From the NCBI RefSeq assembly GCF_900605015.1, contig NZ_LR027574.1, positions 1,061,148-1,125,147 on the forward strand: a stretch of DNA of 64,000 bases. The letters are read 5' to 3'. Source of the stretch: Olsenella sp. Marseille-P4559. GTDB taxonomy: Bacteria > Actinomycetota > Coriobacteriia > Coriobacteriales > Atopobiaceae. Shown here piece after piece: positions 62,584-64,000 of the stretch (position 1 is its first letter; each line of letters begins with the position of its first letter). The position numbers were made by a program, and so were the translations under genes. Below the pieces are notes generated by a model, which made no database searches, was not told where the DNA came from, and saw only the letters and a program-made list of their open reading frames with translations.

Positions 62584-63995
62584 CGAGGGAGAGAACGCAG
62601 GTCGAAGACGTCGACCGCTCCCTCTACGACTTCACCAAGTCCGAGGAGGGATACGAGCGCTATGCCGACGGCCTCACGCCGGACATCGTACGTGCGATCT
62701 CGGCCAAGAAGGACGAGCCCCAGTGGATGCTTGACCTGCGTCTGAAGGCGCTTGACGAGTACCACAACCGTCCCATGGCCACCAACTGGGGCCCCTCGAT
62801 TGCGGGGCTTGACCTCGACCACATCTCGACATACGTCTCGCCCAAGACCAAGCAGGTCTCGAGCTGGGACGACGTGCCGGCAGACATCAAGGACACCTTC
62901 GAGCGCCTGGGCATCCCCGAGGCGGAGCGCGAGTCGCTCGCCGGCGTGGGCGCCCAGTACGACTCCGAGATCGTCTACCACAACATGCGCGAGGAGGTCG
63001 CCAAGCGGGGCGTGGTCTACACCACGATCGAGGACGCGCTCCACGACCCCACCTGGGAGCCCGTGGTGCACCAGTACTTTGGCACCCTCATCCCCATGAC
63101 CGACCACAAGTTTGCGGCACTCCACTACGCCGTGTGGTCCGGCGGCTCCTTTGTCTACGTGCCCGAGGGCGTCTCGCTTGACTACCCGCTGCAGAGCTAC
63201 TTCCGCCTGAACGCCCAGGGCGCAGGCCAGTTCGAGCACACGCTCATCATCGTCGAGCCCGGTGCCAGCCTGCACTTCATCGAGGGTTGCTCGGCACCCA
63301 AGTACTACGCGGCAAACCTCCATGCCGGCGCCGTGGAGCTCTTCGTGAAGGACGGCGCACGCCTGCGCTACTCCACGATCGAGAACTGGTCCAAGAACAT
63401 GTACAACCTCAACACCAAGCGCGCCACCGTGGGCGCAGACTCCAAGATGGAGTGGGTCTCGGGCAGCTTCGGCAGCCACGTCTCCTACCTCTACCCCACC
63501 ACGATCCTCGCGGGCGACCGCTCGAGCTGCGAGTTCACGGGCATCACCTTCGCCGGCGCCACGCAGGACCTCGACACCGGCTGCAAGGTCATTCTCAACG
63601 GCCGTGACACCACGGCATCGGTGAGCACCAAGTCCATCTCCAAGGACGGTGGCATCAACACCTTCAGAAGCTCGGTCGTCGTGGGTCGCCATGCGGACAA
63701 CGCGCGGTGCACCGTGAGCTGCCAGTCGCTGATGCTCGACAACATCAGCCGCTCCGACACCATCCCCGCGATGGACGTGCGCAACCCAACCGCGTCCGTG
63801 GGCCACGAGGCCACCATCGGTCGCATCTCCGACGACACGATCCTCTACCTCATGAGCCGCGGCTGCTCCGAGCAGGAGGCCCGCACGCTCGTGGTCAACG
63901 GCTTTGCAAACCCGGTCTCGAAGGAACTCCCCATGGAGTATGCCGTCGAGATGAACAACCTCATCAAACTCGAGATGGAAGGGGCGATTGGCTGA
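62580..63995 (+). CDS. sufB: Fe-S cluster assembly scaffold protein SufB
   Basis: 471 residues from a GTG start coupled to sufC. The family hallmark stretches NWGPSIAGLDL, VPEGVSLDYPLQSYFR, EGCSAPKYYAANLHAG, STIENWSKNMYNLNTKRA and SRSDTIPAMDVRNPTASVGHEATIGR are present. SufB builds 4Fe-4S clusters with SufC and SufD. It ends TGATG, sharing one base with the next start codon. Confidence 0.97.
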   Translation: MTRERTQVEDVDRSLYDFTKSEEGYERYADGLTPDIVRAISAKKDEPQWMLDLRLKALDEYHNRPMATNWGPSIAGLDLDHISTYVSPKTKQVSSWDDVPADIKDTFERLGIPEAERESLAGVGAQYDSEIVYHNMREEVAKRGVVYTTIEDALHDPTWEPVVHQYFGTLIPMTDHKFAALHYAVWSGGSFVYVPEGVSLDYPLQSYFRLNAQGAGQFEHTLIIVEPGASLHFIEGCSAPKYYAANLHAGAVELFVKDGARLRYSTIENWSKNMYNLNTKRATVGADSKMEWVSGSFGSHVSYLYPTTILAGDRSSCEFTGITFAGATQDLDTGCKVILNGRDTTASVSTKSISKDGGINTFRSSVVVGRHADNARCTVSCQSLMLDNISRSDTIPAMDVRNPTASVGHEATIGRISDDTILYLMSRGCSEQEARTLVVNGFANPVSKELPMEYAVEMNNLIKLEMEGAIG

Positions 63996-64000
63996 TGGCA
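63995..64000 (+). CDS. Start of the next suf gene (probably sufD), cut by the window end
   Basis: ATGGCA follows the sufB stop with a one-base overlap (TGATG). Only two codons are visible. SufD is expected here from the conserved C-B-D order, but the sequence itself cannot show it. Confidence 0.45.

Overview
The window is high-GC chromosomal DNA from an anaerobic, fermentative actinobacterium. The best fit is class Coriobacteriia, family Atopobiaceae (Olsenella/Atopobium-like). The reasons are the gene mix (GatCAB, type III glutamine synthetase, mannose-family and beta-glucoside PTS, indolepyruvate:ferredoxin oxidoreductase, a SufCB(D) cluster), strong Shine-Dalgarno sites, tightly overlapped operons, and no respiratory genes. 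This assignment rests on family recognition by eye, not on a search.

Layout. 0.1-4.1 kb: a truncated heavy-metal-associated membrane protein, rnhA and polA. 4.2-15.8 kb: a sugar-acid catabolic locus. It holds a nine-to-ten-gene minus-strand operon (gnd, PTS IIC-IID-IIA-IIB, 2-hydroxyacid dehydrogenase, HAD phosphatase, STM3941-like protein, split UxaA), a divergent RpiR regulator, an Fe-ADH-type dehydrogenase and a KDPG aldolase. Together these suggest uptake of an aldonate as its 6-phosphate, then oxidative decarboxylation (Gnd) or dehydration and aldol cleavage. 16.4-19.8 kb: glnN-type glutamine synthetase, a repeat array and a DUF308 protein. 19.9-25.7 kb: an iron-type ABC importer, a broken mntP and a zinc-dependent phospholipase C-like gene. 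25.7-29.2 kb: a BglG/LicT-type antiterminator with its leader target, a PTS EIIBC and a YdjC/ChbG deacetylase. 29.2-40.8 kb: a decayed AlbA-type ATPase gene, an orphan small ORF, gltDB, DUF2804, EamA transporter, PPK2 and a broken Cof-type HAD gene. 41.3-47.3 kb: a radical SAM protein, then an acyl-CoA ligase-iorA-iorB operon. 47.9-54 kb: a polysaccharide deacetylase, DUF1508, an HD hydrolase fused by overlap to gatCAB, and a 38-residue membrane peptide. 54.1-61.2 kb: a MarR-controlled heterodimeric ABC exporter, an MFS transporter and a pepT pseudogene. 61.8-64.0 kb: sufC, sufB and the first two codons of sufD.

The most striking unexplained signal is an intergenic element present 13 times in four places (578-783, 18727-19157, 36816-36863, 47520-47724). 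Each copy is a 48-bp dyad: TGGCA, 11 variable bases, the 16-bp palindrome TCGTGCGTACGCACGA, 11 variable bases, TGCCA. Spacing inside the element is almost invariant. The variable 11-mers do not pair with each other, which argues against an RNA hairpin. Within arrays, nearly all copies are 72-73 or 84-85 bp apart, close to 7 or 8 helical turns, so they lie on one face of the DNA. This looks like an array of binding sites for an unknown DNA-organising or regulatory protein. Two other dyad repeat families occur at 61329-61456 (with a relative at 18628-18720) and at 53648-53744.

Four genes (mntP, pepT, a Cof-type HAD and an AlbA-type ATPase) carry frameshifts while neighbouring long genes are intact, so the genome either is decaying locally or has sequencing indels.
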